Of a stretch of 64,000 nt of DNA, positions 26,826 through 34,651 are shown one piece after another (within the stretch, counting starts at the first letter, position 1; each line of letters starts with the position of its first letter). The notes beneath the pieces are model-generated. The model was not told the DNA's origin and searched no databases. It saw only the letters and a program-made list of their open reading frames with translations. The position numbers and the translations under genes were made by a program. Source of the DNA: Pseudonocardia terrae (lineage in GTDB: Bacteria > Actinomycetota > Actinomycetes > Mycobacteriales > Pseudonocardiaceae); contig NZ_JAJTTE010000028.1 in NCBI RefSeq assembly GCF_021343995.1, positions 1-64,000 on the forward strand, read 5' to 3'.

Positions 26826-28448
26826 TTGACCGTGACCGACGGGCCGGGTGAGCGTTTCGGGCTCACCTGGCCCGGCCGGGCCGAGTGCCTGCGCGTGATC
26901 GGCGAGCCGCCCACCGGGACGCTCGAGCCGATGCCGGCGGAGTCCGTGGACTGGGCCACCACCGGCAACGTGATCGTCGAGGGCGACAACCTCGAGGTCC
27001 TCAAGCTGCTGTCCCGCGCCTACCACGGCGCGGTCAAGCTGATCACGATCGACCCGCCCTACAACACCGGCCGGGAGTTCCTGTACCGCGACGACTTCGC
27101 CGACCCCATGGCCGCCTACCTGCGCTTCTCCGGCCAGGTCGACGACCTCGGCCGCCGGGCCAACGCGGCCGTGGAGACCGCGGGGCGCCGGCACTCGCGG
27201 TGGCTGTCGATGATGTACCCGCGGCTGGTGCTGGCCCGCGAGCTGCTGCGGCCCGACGGGGCGGTCTTCGTGACGATCGACGACACCGAGGTCGCCCACC
27301 TGCGGCTGATCATGGACGAGATCTGGGGCGAGGAGAACTTCGTCGCGACCGTCGCCTGGCAGAAGGTGTTCGCGAAGAAGAACCGCGCGCTGATCTCCGG
27401 CAGCCACGACCACGTGCTGGTCTACGCGCGGGACGTCGAGGCGTGGGACCGGCGGCTCCTCCCCCGCGGCGCGGCGCAGGAGAAGGCCTTCGGCAACCCC
27501 GACGACGACCCGCGCGGGCCCTGGCAGAGCGTCTCCTTCTCGGTGCGGTCGGAGGGCGTGGAACGGGCCGGGACGTACCGGTACGCGGTGACGTTGCCGT
27601 CGGGCCGCGAGGTGTGGCCGCCCGCCGGGCGGCACTGGAACGGCGACCGGACGCGGTACGAGGAGCTGCGCGCCGACGGGCGCATCTGGTTCGGCCGCGA
27701 CGGCGACCACCCGCCGCGGGTCAAGGGCTTCCGCAGCGAGGTGCAGGCCGGGATCGTGCCGGACACCTGGTGGCGGCACGACGAGACCGGGCACAACCAG
27801 GAGGCCAAGCGCGAGGTCGTCGCGTTGTTCGGGGCGGACGAGCCGTTCACCACGCCGAAGCCGACCCGGCTGGTCCGGCGGATGCTGCAGATCGGCACGG
27901 GTCCCGGCGACCTCGTGCTCGACTTCTTCGCCGGCTCCGGGACGCTCGGCCACGCGGTGTACGCCGAGAACCTGGCCAGCGGGGAGGAGCGGCGGTTCCT
28001 GCTGGTCCAGCTGCCGGAACCGACGCCGGGGACGGCGTACGCGTCGATCGCCGAGGTCACCCGGGAGCGGGTCCGACGGGCCGGGGCGGCGCTGCGGCCG
28101 GACGCGCCGGCCGACGCGGACCTCGGTTTCCGGGCCTACCGGCTCACCGCCGCGGGCGGCGCCGACCTCACCGGCCTGATGCTGGCGGCCGGACACCCGC
28201 TCACCGCCCCGGTCGAGGAGGTCGACCTCGGCGGCGTCGCGGGCTGGTCGGTCGCCGGCGGCGCGCTGCTCGCCTGCCTCGGGCCGCTGACCCCGGCGGC
28301 GGTCGAGGCGATGCTCGCGCGCGAGCCCGCGGTGCTCGCGGTGACCGAGGAGGGCTTCGGCGGCGACGACGCGCTGCGCCTGCACACCCTGCACGCCGTC
28401 CGCGAGCGCAACCGGCAGGGCGTCGACCTCGCGCTCCAGGTGGTGTGA
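26826..28448 (+). CDS. mod: Type III-like DNA methyltransferase (Mod)
   Basis: This 540-residue beta-class adenine-N6 methyltransferase has catalytic motif IV DPPY at 76-79 preceding the AdoMet motif I DFFAGSGT at 366-373. The segment between them, about 290 residues, should hold the target-recognition region. EGDNLEVLKLLSRAYHGAVKLITIDPPYNTGREF is characteristic of type III Mod subunits. The start is TTG 26826 with GTG 26832 as alternative; neither has a strong ribosome site. The stop is immediately followed by the GTG of the Res-like gene with no gap, so the two are certainly one transcription unit. The methylated sequence cannot be predicted. Confidence 0.88.
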   Translation: MTVTDGPGERFGLTWPGRAECLRVIGEPPTGTLEPMPAESVDWATTGNVIVEGDNLEVLKLLSRAYHGAVKLITIDPPYNTGREFLYRDDFADPMAAYLRFSGQVDDLGRRANAAVETAGRRHSRWLSMMYPRLVLARELLRPDGAVFVTIDDTEVAHLRLIMDEIWGEENFVATVAWQKVFAKKNRALISGSHDHVLVYARDVEAWDRRLLPRGAAQEKAFGNPDDDPRGPWQSVSFSVRSEGVERAGTYRYAVTLPSGREVWPPAGRHWNGDRTRYEELRADGRIWFGRDGDHPPRVKGFRSEVQAGIVPDTWWRHDETGHNQEAKREVVALFGADEPFTTPKPTRLVRRMLQIGTGPGDLVLDFFAGSGTLGHAVYAENLASGEERRFLLVQLPEPTPGTAYASIAEVTRERVRRAGAALRPDAPADADLGFRAYRLTAAGGADLTGLMLAAGHPLTAPVEEVDLGGVAGWSVAGGALLACLGPLTPAAVEAMLAREPAVLAVTEEGFGGDDALRLHTLHAVRERNRQGVDLALQVV

Positions 28449-30707
28449 GTGCTCCGCTTCGACGCGACGCTCCCCCACCAGGCCGCGGCCGTCGCCGCCG
28501 TCGTCGACCTGTTCGCCGGACTGCCCCGCGCGCCGCACCCGACCTTCACCGAGACCGGCGTCGCCAACCCGCCCGGCCCGGGCTTCGACGCGCGGCTCCC
28601 GGCCAACCTCCGCGCGGTCCAGGAGCGGCACGGGCTGCCGGTGACCGCCGGCCTCACCCGCGACTTCGCCGTCGAGATGGAGACCGGCACCGGCAAGACC
28701 TACGTCTACCTGCGGACGGCCTTCGAGCTCCACCGCGCGTTCGGCTTCCGGAAGTTCGTGGTCGTGGTGCCGAGCGTCGCCGTGCGCGAGGGCGTCCTCG
28801 CGAGCGTCGAGGCCCTGCGCGAGCACCTGACCGCGCTGTACTCCGAGCCCTTCGACGCCGTCGCCTACGACGCCCGCCGGCTCGGCCGAGTCCGGCGCTT
28901 CGCCACCTCGGGCAGCGTGCAGTTCCTGGTGATGACCCTGCAGGCCTTCCGCCGCGACGTCGCGGGGCGGGGCGGCAACGTCGTGCACCGTGCGCAGGAC
29001 CAGATGGCCGGGCGACGGCCGATCGAGGTCGTGGCGTCGACCCGGCCGGTCGTGATCCTCGACGAGCCGCAGAACATGGAGTCCGACGGCGCCGCGGCGG
29101 CCATCGCCAAGCTGAACCCCTTCTGCACGCTCCGCTACTCGGCCACCCACCGGAACCCGCACGAGCTCGTGTACCGGCTGGACCCGGTCGAGGCGCGGGA
29201 GCAGGGGCTGGTCAAGGGCATCGAGGTGGCGTCGGTGGTGCCGGACGGGCGGGCGTCCGAACCCCTCGTCCGGCTGCTCGCGGTCGACGCCGGCCGCTCC
29301 CGTGCGCGCCTGACGATCCATCACGAGCAGCGCGAACGCACCCTCTGGGTACGGCTCGGCGACGACCTCGCCGCGCTGTCCGGCGGGCGGCGGGAGTACG
29401 GACGCGGTCACGTCGTCGCCGACATCGGGTTCCGGGAGTCCTCGGTCACCTTCTCCGGTGGCCTCGTCGTCACGCCCTCGACCCCGGCCGGGACCTACGA
29501 CGCCGGGGTCCGGCGCGCGCAGGTGATCGAGACGGTCCGCCGCCACCTCGACCGGGAACGCGTGCTCGCGCCGCACGGCGTGAAGGTGCTGTCGCTGATC
29601 TTCGTCGACCGGGTGGCGAGCTACCGGGCGCCCGACGGCGGGCTCGGCGAGGCGGGCCGCTGGTTCGAGGAGGCCTACACGCGGCTCGCGCCTGCCCACC
29701 CCGAGCTGGACCTGCCGCCGGTCGGGGCGGTGCACGGCGGCTACTTCGCCGGCGACCCGCGGACCGGATACGTCGACGGCGGCGAGACCGACGCCTCGGC
29801 GTTCGACCTGATCATGCGGGACCGGGAGCGACTGCTCTCGGCCGCCGAGCCGATGCGGTTCCTGTTCAGCCACTCCGCCCTGCGCGAGGGCTGGGACAAC
29901 CCGAACGTCTTCCAGATCTGCACGCTCAACGAGACCCGCTCCCCCGACCGGAAACGCCAGGAGATCGGCCGCGGCCTGCGGCTCCCCGTCGACGGCACGG
30001 GCCGCCGGGTCGGGGACCCGCGGGTCGCGCGCCTGACCGTGATCGCCAACGAGTCCTACGACGAGTTCGCCCGCACCCTGCAGGAGGAGTACCGGGCGGA
30101 CACCGGGCGCGGGATCGTCGTGAGACGGGCCGGCGAGCCCGACCCGGCCGTGCGCGGCGCCGAGTTCACGGCGCTGTGGGCGCGGATCGGGCAGGGCCTG
30201 CGGGCCCGGCTGCCGCTGTCGACCGAGGACCTGGTCCGGTACGCCGTCCGGGCGCTGCGGGAGGCGGGCCCCGTCACCGCGCCGCTGGTCCGGGTGCGGA
30301 CGACGGACACCGCCACCGGCGAGTCCGTGACCGGCCCGGACTACGCGCTGGAGCCGGACCCGGGTCTCTCGGAGCAGGAGGTCGTGGCCGAGGTGCAGGC
30401 CCGGACCGGGCTGACCCGCGCGACCGTGTGCCGTGTCCTCGGCGAGGCGGGGCTGCTCGGCTGCGTCGCGGTGAACCCGGTGATGGTGCTCGACCGCGCC
30501 GCGTCCGCGCTGCTCGCGGCGTTGCGGGCACAGCTTCCGCCGGTGCTGGAGATCGCGGGCGGGGAGCTCCGGGCCGCGGAGGGGGTACGGGGCGAGCCGG
30601 TCGCGCTGCCGCGCGCCTTCGCCGTCGACACCCCGCTCGGGCCGGTCCGTCCGCGGGCCGCGCACGTCGACGGCGAGGCGGTCTACCTGTCGTCACCCCG
30701 GCCGTGA
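28449..30707 (+). CDS. Type III restriction Res-like helicase lacking the nuclease motif
   Basis: This 752-residue superfamily 2 helicase-like protein shows motif I GTGKT (80-84), motif II DEPQ (205-208), RYSATH (motif III), HSALREGWDNPNVFQICTLNET (motif V region) and RQEIGRGLR (503-511, motif VI), all typical of type III Res subunits. Normal Res proteins are about 900-1000 residues and end in a PD-(D/E)XK nuclease domain (the TPxGxYNPDW...ETK stretch). Here the C-terminus reads RAFAVDTPLGPVRPRAAHVDGEAVYLSS and stops, so the TPLG turn is present but the catalytic Asp and E-x-K are not. The helicase and its coupling to Mod appear intact; DNA cleavage by the classical domain is not expected. 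Confidence 0.85.
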   Translation: MLRFDATLPHQAAAVAAVVDLFAGLPRAPHPTFTETGVANPPGPGFDARLPANLRAVQERHGLPVTAGLTRDFAVEMETGTGKTYVYLRTAFELHRAFGFRKFVVVVPSVAVREGVLASVEALREHLTALYSEPFDAVAYDARRLGRVRRFATSGSVQFLVMTLQAFRRDVAGRGGNVVHRAQDQMAGRRPIEVVASTRPVVILDEPQNMESDGAAAAIAKLNPFCTLRYSATHRNPHELVYRLDPVEAREQGLVKGIEVASVVPDGRASEPLVRLLAVDAGRSRARLTIHHEQRERTLWVRLGDDLAALSGGRREYGRGHVVADIGFRESSVTFSGGLVVTPSTPAGTYDAGVRRAQVIETVRRHLDRERVLAPHGVKVLSLIFVDRVASYRAPDGGLGEAGRWFEEAYTRLAPAHPELDLPPVGAVHGGYFAGDPRTGYVDGGETDASAFDLIMRDRERLLSAAEPMRFLFSHSALREGWDNPNVFQICTLNETRSPDRKRQEIGRGLRLPVDGTGRRVGDPRVARLTVIANESYDEFARTLQEEYRADTGRGIVVRRAGEPDPAVRGAEFTALWARIGQGLRARLPLSTEDLVRYAVRALREAGPVTAPLVRVRTTDTATGESVTGPDYALEPDPGLSEQEVVAEVQARTGLTRATVCRVLGEAGLLGCVAVNPVMVLDRAASALLAALRAQLPPVLEIAGGELRAAEGVRGEPVALPRAFAVDTPLGPVRPRAAHVDGEAVYLSSPRP

Positions 30708-30756
30708 GCGGCACCGGTTCCCGACCGTGTCGCCGCGCTCGCCCGTTCCACCGTGA

Positions 30757-31731
30757 TCAGGGCACGAGGACGTACTTGCCCGTGATCCGGCGCTCCGCGT
30801 AGCGCCGCAGCACGGCCCCGGCCCCGTCGAGCGGCGCGACCGAGGGGCGCGGCGGGTGCAGCTCGCCGCGGCCGATCCGGCCGAGGACGTCGGCCAGCAG
30901 CGCGGCGTTGCCCTCCGGTCCACCGACCTCGCGGGCCCAGTCGCCCCAGTCCACCCCGATCACCGCGCGGTTGCGCAGCAGCACGATGTTCGCCGGCAGC
31001 CGGGGGATCTCGCCGGACGCGAAGCCCAGCACGCAGAACCGCCCGCCCGTGCGCAGCGCCCGCAACGACGACTCGGCCGCCGCTCCGCCGACAGGGTCGA
31101 TCACGACGTCGGCGCCGCCCTCCGTCGCCGCGCGGATCGCGTCCTTGAGGTCGGCGTAGTCGATCGTCACCTCGGCGCCCGCGGCCTTGGCCGCGGCCCG
31201 CTTCTCCTCCGACGACGCCACCGCCACCACCCGCGCGCCCAGGCTCCGCGCCACGTCGACGGCCGCCAGCCCGATCCCGCCGCCCGCGCCGAGTACGACG
31301 ACCTGCTCGCCGGGTGCGATCGTCACCCGCTGCGTGACGGCGAAGACGAGCGTCGCGTAGCTCTCCATCGCCGAGGCGGCGACGGCGACGTCGACGCCCG
31401 CGGGGACCGGGACCGCGAGCGTCGCCCGGACCGTGATGTGCGAGGTGAACCCGCCGAACCCGGTCACCGAGGCGGCCACGACACTGCCGACCTCGCTGGT
31501 GTCCACGCCCTCGCCGACCGCCACGACCCGTCCCGCGACCGCCGACCCCGGGGTGAACGGCAGCGGCGGCTTCACCTGGTAGCCGCCGCGGACGATCAGG
31601 CCGTCGACGAAGCTGACGCCGGCCGCGCCGACCTCGATCAGGACCTCACCGTGGCCGGGGGCCGGGGTGGGCTCCTCGACCACGGTGAGCAGTTCCGGAT
31701 CGCCGAACTCGGTGCAGACCACACGCAACAT
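30757..31731 (-). CDS. NADPH:quinone oxidoreductase family protein
   Basis: This 324-residue zinc-free MDR reductase opens with MLRVVCTEFGDPELLTVVEE and has the nucleotide-binding motif VVLGAGGGIGLAAVDVARSLGA near residue 145. GGYQVKPPLPFTPGSAVAGRVVAVG is typical of the quinone oxidoreductase group. It converges on the Res-like gene (49-bp gap) and lies 65 bp downstream of the peroxiredoxin gene on the same strand, so a shared redox-stress transcript is possible. Confidence 0.88.
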   Translation of the reverse strand: MLRVVCTEFGDPELLTVVEEPTPAPGHGEVLIEVGAAGVSFVDGLIVRGGYQVKPPLPFTPGSAVAGRVVAVGEGVDTSEVGSVVAASVTGFGGFTSHITVRATLAVPVPAGVDVAVAASAMESYATLVFAVTQRVTIAPGEQVVVLGAGGGIGLAAVDVARSLGARVVAVASSEEKRAAAKAAGAEVTIDYADLKDAIRAATEGGADVVIDPVGGAAAESSLRALRTGGRFCVLGFASGEIPRLPANIVLLRNRAVIGVDWGDWAREVGGPEGNAALLADVLGRIGRGELHPPRPSVAPLDGAGAVLRRYAERRITGKYVLVP

Positions 31732-31796
31732 CGGTCCACCCTGGCCGATCGTCCGTTCGGTGTCCCGGGGCCGTGAGCACGGCCACGGCCCGAGGG

Positions 31797-32282
31797 TCAG
31801 AGGCTCTTGAGCACCGCGTCGGCCGAGCTGACCGTCACGTCGGTGGGCTTCTCCTCCACCCACAGGCTCTTCACGACGCCGTTCTCCAGCACCGCGGCGT
31901 AGCGCTGCGAGCGCATCCCGAGTCCGAAGCCCGAGCCGTCCATCGTGAGGCCGACCGCCTTGGCGAAGTCGCCGTTGCCGTCGCCGAGCATCAGGATCTT
32001 GCCCCCGACCTCACGGGACTTCCCCCAGGCGTCCATCACGAACGCGTCGTTGACGGCGACGCAGGCGATCGTGTCGACACCCTTCGCCCTCAGCTCGCCG
32101 GCCCGCAGCACGTACTCGGGCAGGTGCTGGTCCGAGCAGGCGGGGGTGAAGGCGCCGGGCACGCCGAAGAGCACCACGGTGCCCGAGCCCAGGACGTCCT
32201 TGCTCTGCACCGGCGTCGGGCCACCGTCGCGGACGGTGATGAGGGTGACGTCCGGGACGGTGTCGCCGATCGAGAGGGTCAC
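31797..32282 (-). CDS. Peroxiredoxin (Prx5/AhpE-like thioredoxin fold)
   Basis: This 161-residue thiol peroxidase reduces H2O2 and organic peroxides. The peroxidatic cysteine C49 is in PGAFTPACSDQHLPEYV, the Prx5 signature. A second cysteine, C74, lies in TIACVAVND and might act as an atypical resolving residue; otherwise an external thiol such as mycothiol would reduce it. The GTG start has AGGAG 7 nt upstream. A detoxifying role fits the many H2O2-producing flavin oxidases in the window, but there is no direct operon link to them. Confidence 0.92.
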   Translation of the reverse strand: MTLSIGDTVPDVTLITVRDGGPTPVQSKDVLGSGTVVLFGVPGAFTPACSDQHLPEYVLRAGELRAKGVDTIACVAVNDAFVMDAWGKSREVGGKILMLGDGNGDFAKAVGLTMDGSGFGLGMRSQRYAAVLENGVVKSLWVEEKPTDVTVSSADAVLKSL

Positions 32283-32456
32283 TCCGAGCTCCTCGCTGCT
32301 AGGGAAGATGCGGACGCCTCACGCTAGCGCTGCTCCGCGCCCTGTCGGCAGGTCGATGCGGTCGGTGCGCCCGTCCCGGTGCGTCCGCCCCCACCTTCCG
32401 GTGAGGCGGCGGCCACCCTGCGGGCCCCCGGCGCCGTCGTGGGGCACCCTGGTCGC

Positions 32457-32933
32457 GTGCCCCGCTCGCAGCCCGAACCGCCGCCGCCGCGGCTGTCCCG
32501 CTACTGGAACGGCTACGTCGCGGACTGCGAGGGCTCCGTCGCCCGGTTCCGGCGGATCGTCTCGGCCATCCCGGTCAGCCCGGCGCAGGAGTGGCTGGAC
32601 CGGATCGCCGCGCAGCTCGACGGCGAGCTCGGCGCGGTCCGCCGGCTCGCCATCGTCGGCGACTCCATCGAGCCCGCCCGCTTCCGGGTGCGCGAGGCGC
32701 CGGCCCGGCGCATCTCCCAACGGCTCGACGAGGCCCGCGCGTCCTTCGCCGACGCCGTCACCCAGGCCGCCACCATCGCCGAGCAGGCCGCGCTCGACCC
32801 GGCGCACGCCGGCGTCACGGCCCAGCTGGAGGTGCTGGCCCAGCAGGCGTCCGAGCTGGCGCTCGGGCCGGCGCCCGCCGAGCCCGAGCCGGAGGAGCCG
32901 CGGCGCCGGTGGGGGCGTCGGCGGGAGGCGTGA
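32457..32933 (+). CDS. Hypothetical actinobacterial protein
   Basis: I do not recognise a family. The 158-residue product has a Pro-rich N-terminus, a helical middle (WLDRIAAQLDGELGAVRRLAIVGDSI and ISQRLDEARASFADAVTQAATIAEQAA) with coiled-coil character, and a charged Glu/Arg tail. GTG 32457 is preferred because upstream codons are Pro/Ala filler and the conserved-looking LSRYWNGYVADCEGSVARFR begins soon after; the ribosome site is weak. It converges with the DUF4253 gene, stops 4 bp apart. Confidence 0.65.
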   Translation: MPRSQPEPPPPRLSRYWNGYVADCEGSVARFRRIVSAIPVSPAQEWLDRIAAQLDGELGAVRRLAIVGDSIEPARFRVREAPARRISQRLDEARASFADAVTQAATIAEQAALDPAHAGVTAQLEVLAQQASELALGPAPAEPEPEEPRRRWGRRREA

Positions 32934-32936
32934 CGC

Positions 32937-33650
32937 TCAGTCCCACCAGAACCGCCACTGCCGCGCGCCCCGGATCAGGTCGGCGTAGCTGCGCAGGGTG
33001 AAGATCCGGCCGTCCTGCGGGTCCTGCTGGTCGGGGCAGAAGGCGAAGTGCTCGGCCGCGACCGTCTCGCACTCCTGCCGGGTCATCGGCGGTGCGGCGA
33101 CCGAGAGGATCAGCGTGGCGGCGTCGAGCTCCACGAGGACGGCGCCGAAGCGCTCCTCCCAGCTGCGCAGCACCGCGGAGATCTCCGCGACGTCCTGGTC
33201 GTAGTTGGCGGCGCCGCTCCAGTCCACCACGGCCGGGACGTCGGCCGGGCGCGAGGCGTCGACCACGGCGAGCGCCGAGTTCCAGGAGCGCTCGCGGGCC
33301 CACCGGGCGGCGGCGACCACCGGCAGGTCGCCCTCGAGCGCCGTCGCGTTGCGGTCCGGCACGGGCAGCAGGCCCGGCCACGCCGGCAGCGGCTCCGAGC
33401 ACGAGCAGGTCGGCGGGCACGGTCCGGGCCAGGCCTGCTCGAGGAGCCGGGCCGGGTCCGCCCGCGCGACGTCGAGCAGCCGGGCCGTGCGCTCCGCGCC
33501 CGTGAGCGGCCCGACGCGGCCGATGGTCCAGTTGGTGATCCACACCGGACAGCGGCCGGTCGTCGGCGCCGCCCGGAGCAGCTCCTCGTAGACGTCGGGG
33601 TTCGGGAGGTCGTGGAGGTCGAAGGGGAGGTGGGTGTCGATCGTCGTCAT
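32937..33650 (-). CDS. DUF4253 domain protein
   Basis: This 237-residue protein carries the DUF4253 signature in its C-terminal half: SWEERFGAVLVELDAATLILSVAAPP followed by AAEHFAFCPDQQ and the terminal WRFWWD. The function of the family is unknown; it is widespread in actinobacteria. The ATG at 33650 starts a plausible soluble N-terminus (THLPFDLHDLPNP). An inverted repeat GTTCAC-GGCA-GTGAAC lies about 50 bp upstream. Confidence 0.8.
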   Translation of the reverse strand: MTTIDTHLPFDLHDLPNPDVYEELLRAAPTTGRCPVWITNWTIGRVGPLTGAERTARLLDVARADPARLLEQAWPGPCPPTCSCSEPLPAWPGLLPVPDRNATALEGDLPVVAAARWARERSWNSALAVVDASRPADVPAVVDWSGAANYDQDVAEISAVLRSWEERFGAVLVELDAATLILSVAAPPMTRQECETVAAEHFAFCPDQQDPQDGRIFTLRSYADLIRGARQWRFWWD

Positions 33651-33700
33651 GCCCGGTTGGACGGGGCGGGTGGCGTGAGGGGTCCGGGCCGTGGCGAGGT

Positions 33701-33716
33701 GTTCACGGCAGTGAAC
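33701..33716. promoter_or_regulatory. Inverted repeat upstream of DUF4253 gene
   Basis: GTTCAC and GTGAAC form a perfect 6-bp inverted repeat with a GGCA spacer, 50 bp before the DUF4253 ATG and about 50 bp beyond the STAS gene stop. It could be an operator for the former or part of a weak terminator for the latter. Confidence 0.35.
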
Positions 33717-33764
33717 GGGTCGCGCTGGTCGGACCGCACCCGGGTCGCGCGAGTCGGCGACGGC

Positions 33765-34169
33765 CTACCCCACCTGCCCCTCCGCGGCCCCACCCGCGGA
33801 GTCGGCGGGGCGGAGGGTGAAGAGGATCTCGGCGCCCGTCACCCGCAGCACCCGCTGCAACGTGCCGCTCGCACCGGCGAGGGTGACGGTGCCGCCCCGG
33901 CGGGCGGCGCGACGCTGCAGGCCGATCAGGGCGGCGAGGCCGGCGGAGTCGCAGAAGTCGAGTCCGGCGACGTCGATCACCAGGTCCGCCGGCAGGCCCG
34001 GGCCGGGCTCCTCGGCGATCGCACGGACGTGCTCCTCCAGGCTCGGCGCCGTGCCGAACGTCAGGTCGCCGACCAGCACCAGCGTCACCTGCGCCGCCTC
34101 CGCACGCGCCTGCACACGCAGCGGCTGGGGACGCGTGGGGTCGCGGTGCACCCCGGAATTGGCGCTCAT
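33765..34169 (-). CDS. STAS-domain anti-sigma factor antagonist
   Basis: This 134-residue SpoIIAA-like protein is expected to bind an anti-sigma kinase when unphosphorylated. The STAS core LVIDVAGLDFCDSAGLAALIGLQRRA contains the phosphorylatable S75 in the canonical DSxG context. It is the last gene of a three-gene unit and its ATG overlaps the stop of the B12-binding-like gene. The upstream phosphatase would be its natural activator by dephosphorylation, but that enzyme appears to lack its metal-binding core. No RsbW-type kinase or sigma factor gene is adjacent. Confidence 0.85.
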   Translation of the reverse strand: MSANSGVHRDPTRPQPLRVQARAEAAQVTLVLVGDLTFGTAPSLEEHVRAIAEEPGPGLPADLVIDVAGLDFCDSAGLAALIGLQRRAARRGGTVTLAGASGTLQRVLRVTGAEILFTLRPADSAGGAAEGQVG

Positions 34170-34651
34170 ACCGTGGCCTCCCTGATGGTGGCCGCCCCGT
34201 CGACGGGTGCGGCCGGACGGTCCTGCAGCTGCGCCGCACCGCGGCGCAGACACTCCTGGGCGAAGGGGAAGTCATGCAACCCGGCAGGGAACTCGGTCCG
34301 GCCGTCGAGCACCCGGGTCGCGGCGACGACGAGCTCGCCCCGCCGCGCGCGCAGGCTCGCGTACTCGGGCCCGGGACCACCCTCGCCGAGCTGGTCCGGC
34401 TCGGGCTCCGGCCACGGCAGTTCGTCGAGCAGCCGAACCGCCTCGACGGCGTCGGGCGCCCAGGCGTCGACGCCCAGCCGCCGGGCCCAGCGGCCGTCGC
34501 CGAAGCCCGGCCCACCGGCCAGCACAGGTGTGCCGGTCCGCTGCGCGGCGACGATCGTGCGGTGCGCGGCGGGCAGGTGGACGGGCAGCGCACAGCTGAC
34601 GGCGACCACGTCCGGACCCTCCTGGTGCAGGTGGGCCAGCGAGGGGGTCAC
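34166..34651 (-). CDS. Truncated B12-binding-domain protein
   Basis: This 161-residue product begins directly in the second half of a cobalamin-binding Rossmann domain: LHQEGPDVVAVSCALPVHLPAAHRTI and GTPVLAGGPGFGDGRWARRLGVDAWAPDA match the C-terminal half of the fold. The usual N-terminal helical B12 cap and the first half of the Rossmann domain with the D-x-H-x2-G cobalamin ligand are absent, and nothing like them lies upstream. The GTG start overlaps the phosphatase stop (GTGA), and its own stop overlaps the STAS start. It may be non-binding, or serve only as a spacer or scaffold. A natural short form cannot be excluded. Confidence 0.6.
   Translation of the reverse strand: MTPSLAHLHQEGPDVVAVSCALPVHLPAAHRTIVAAQRTGTPVLAGGPGFGDGRWARRLGVDAWAPDAVEAVRLLDELPWPEPEPDQLGEGGPGPEYASLRARRGELVVAATRVLDGRTEFPAGLHDFPFAQECLRRGAAQLQDRPAAPVDGAATIREATV

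Noticed and set aside
26784-30665. 1293-residue leftward ORF opposite the methylase/helicase genes
   Set aside because: Composition is low-complexity Arg/Gly/Val/Asp, without domains, while the opposite strand shows clear Mod and Res motifs.
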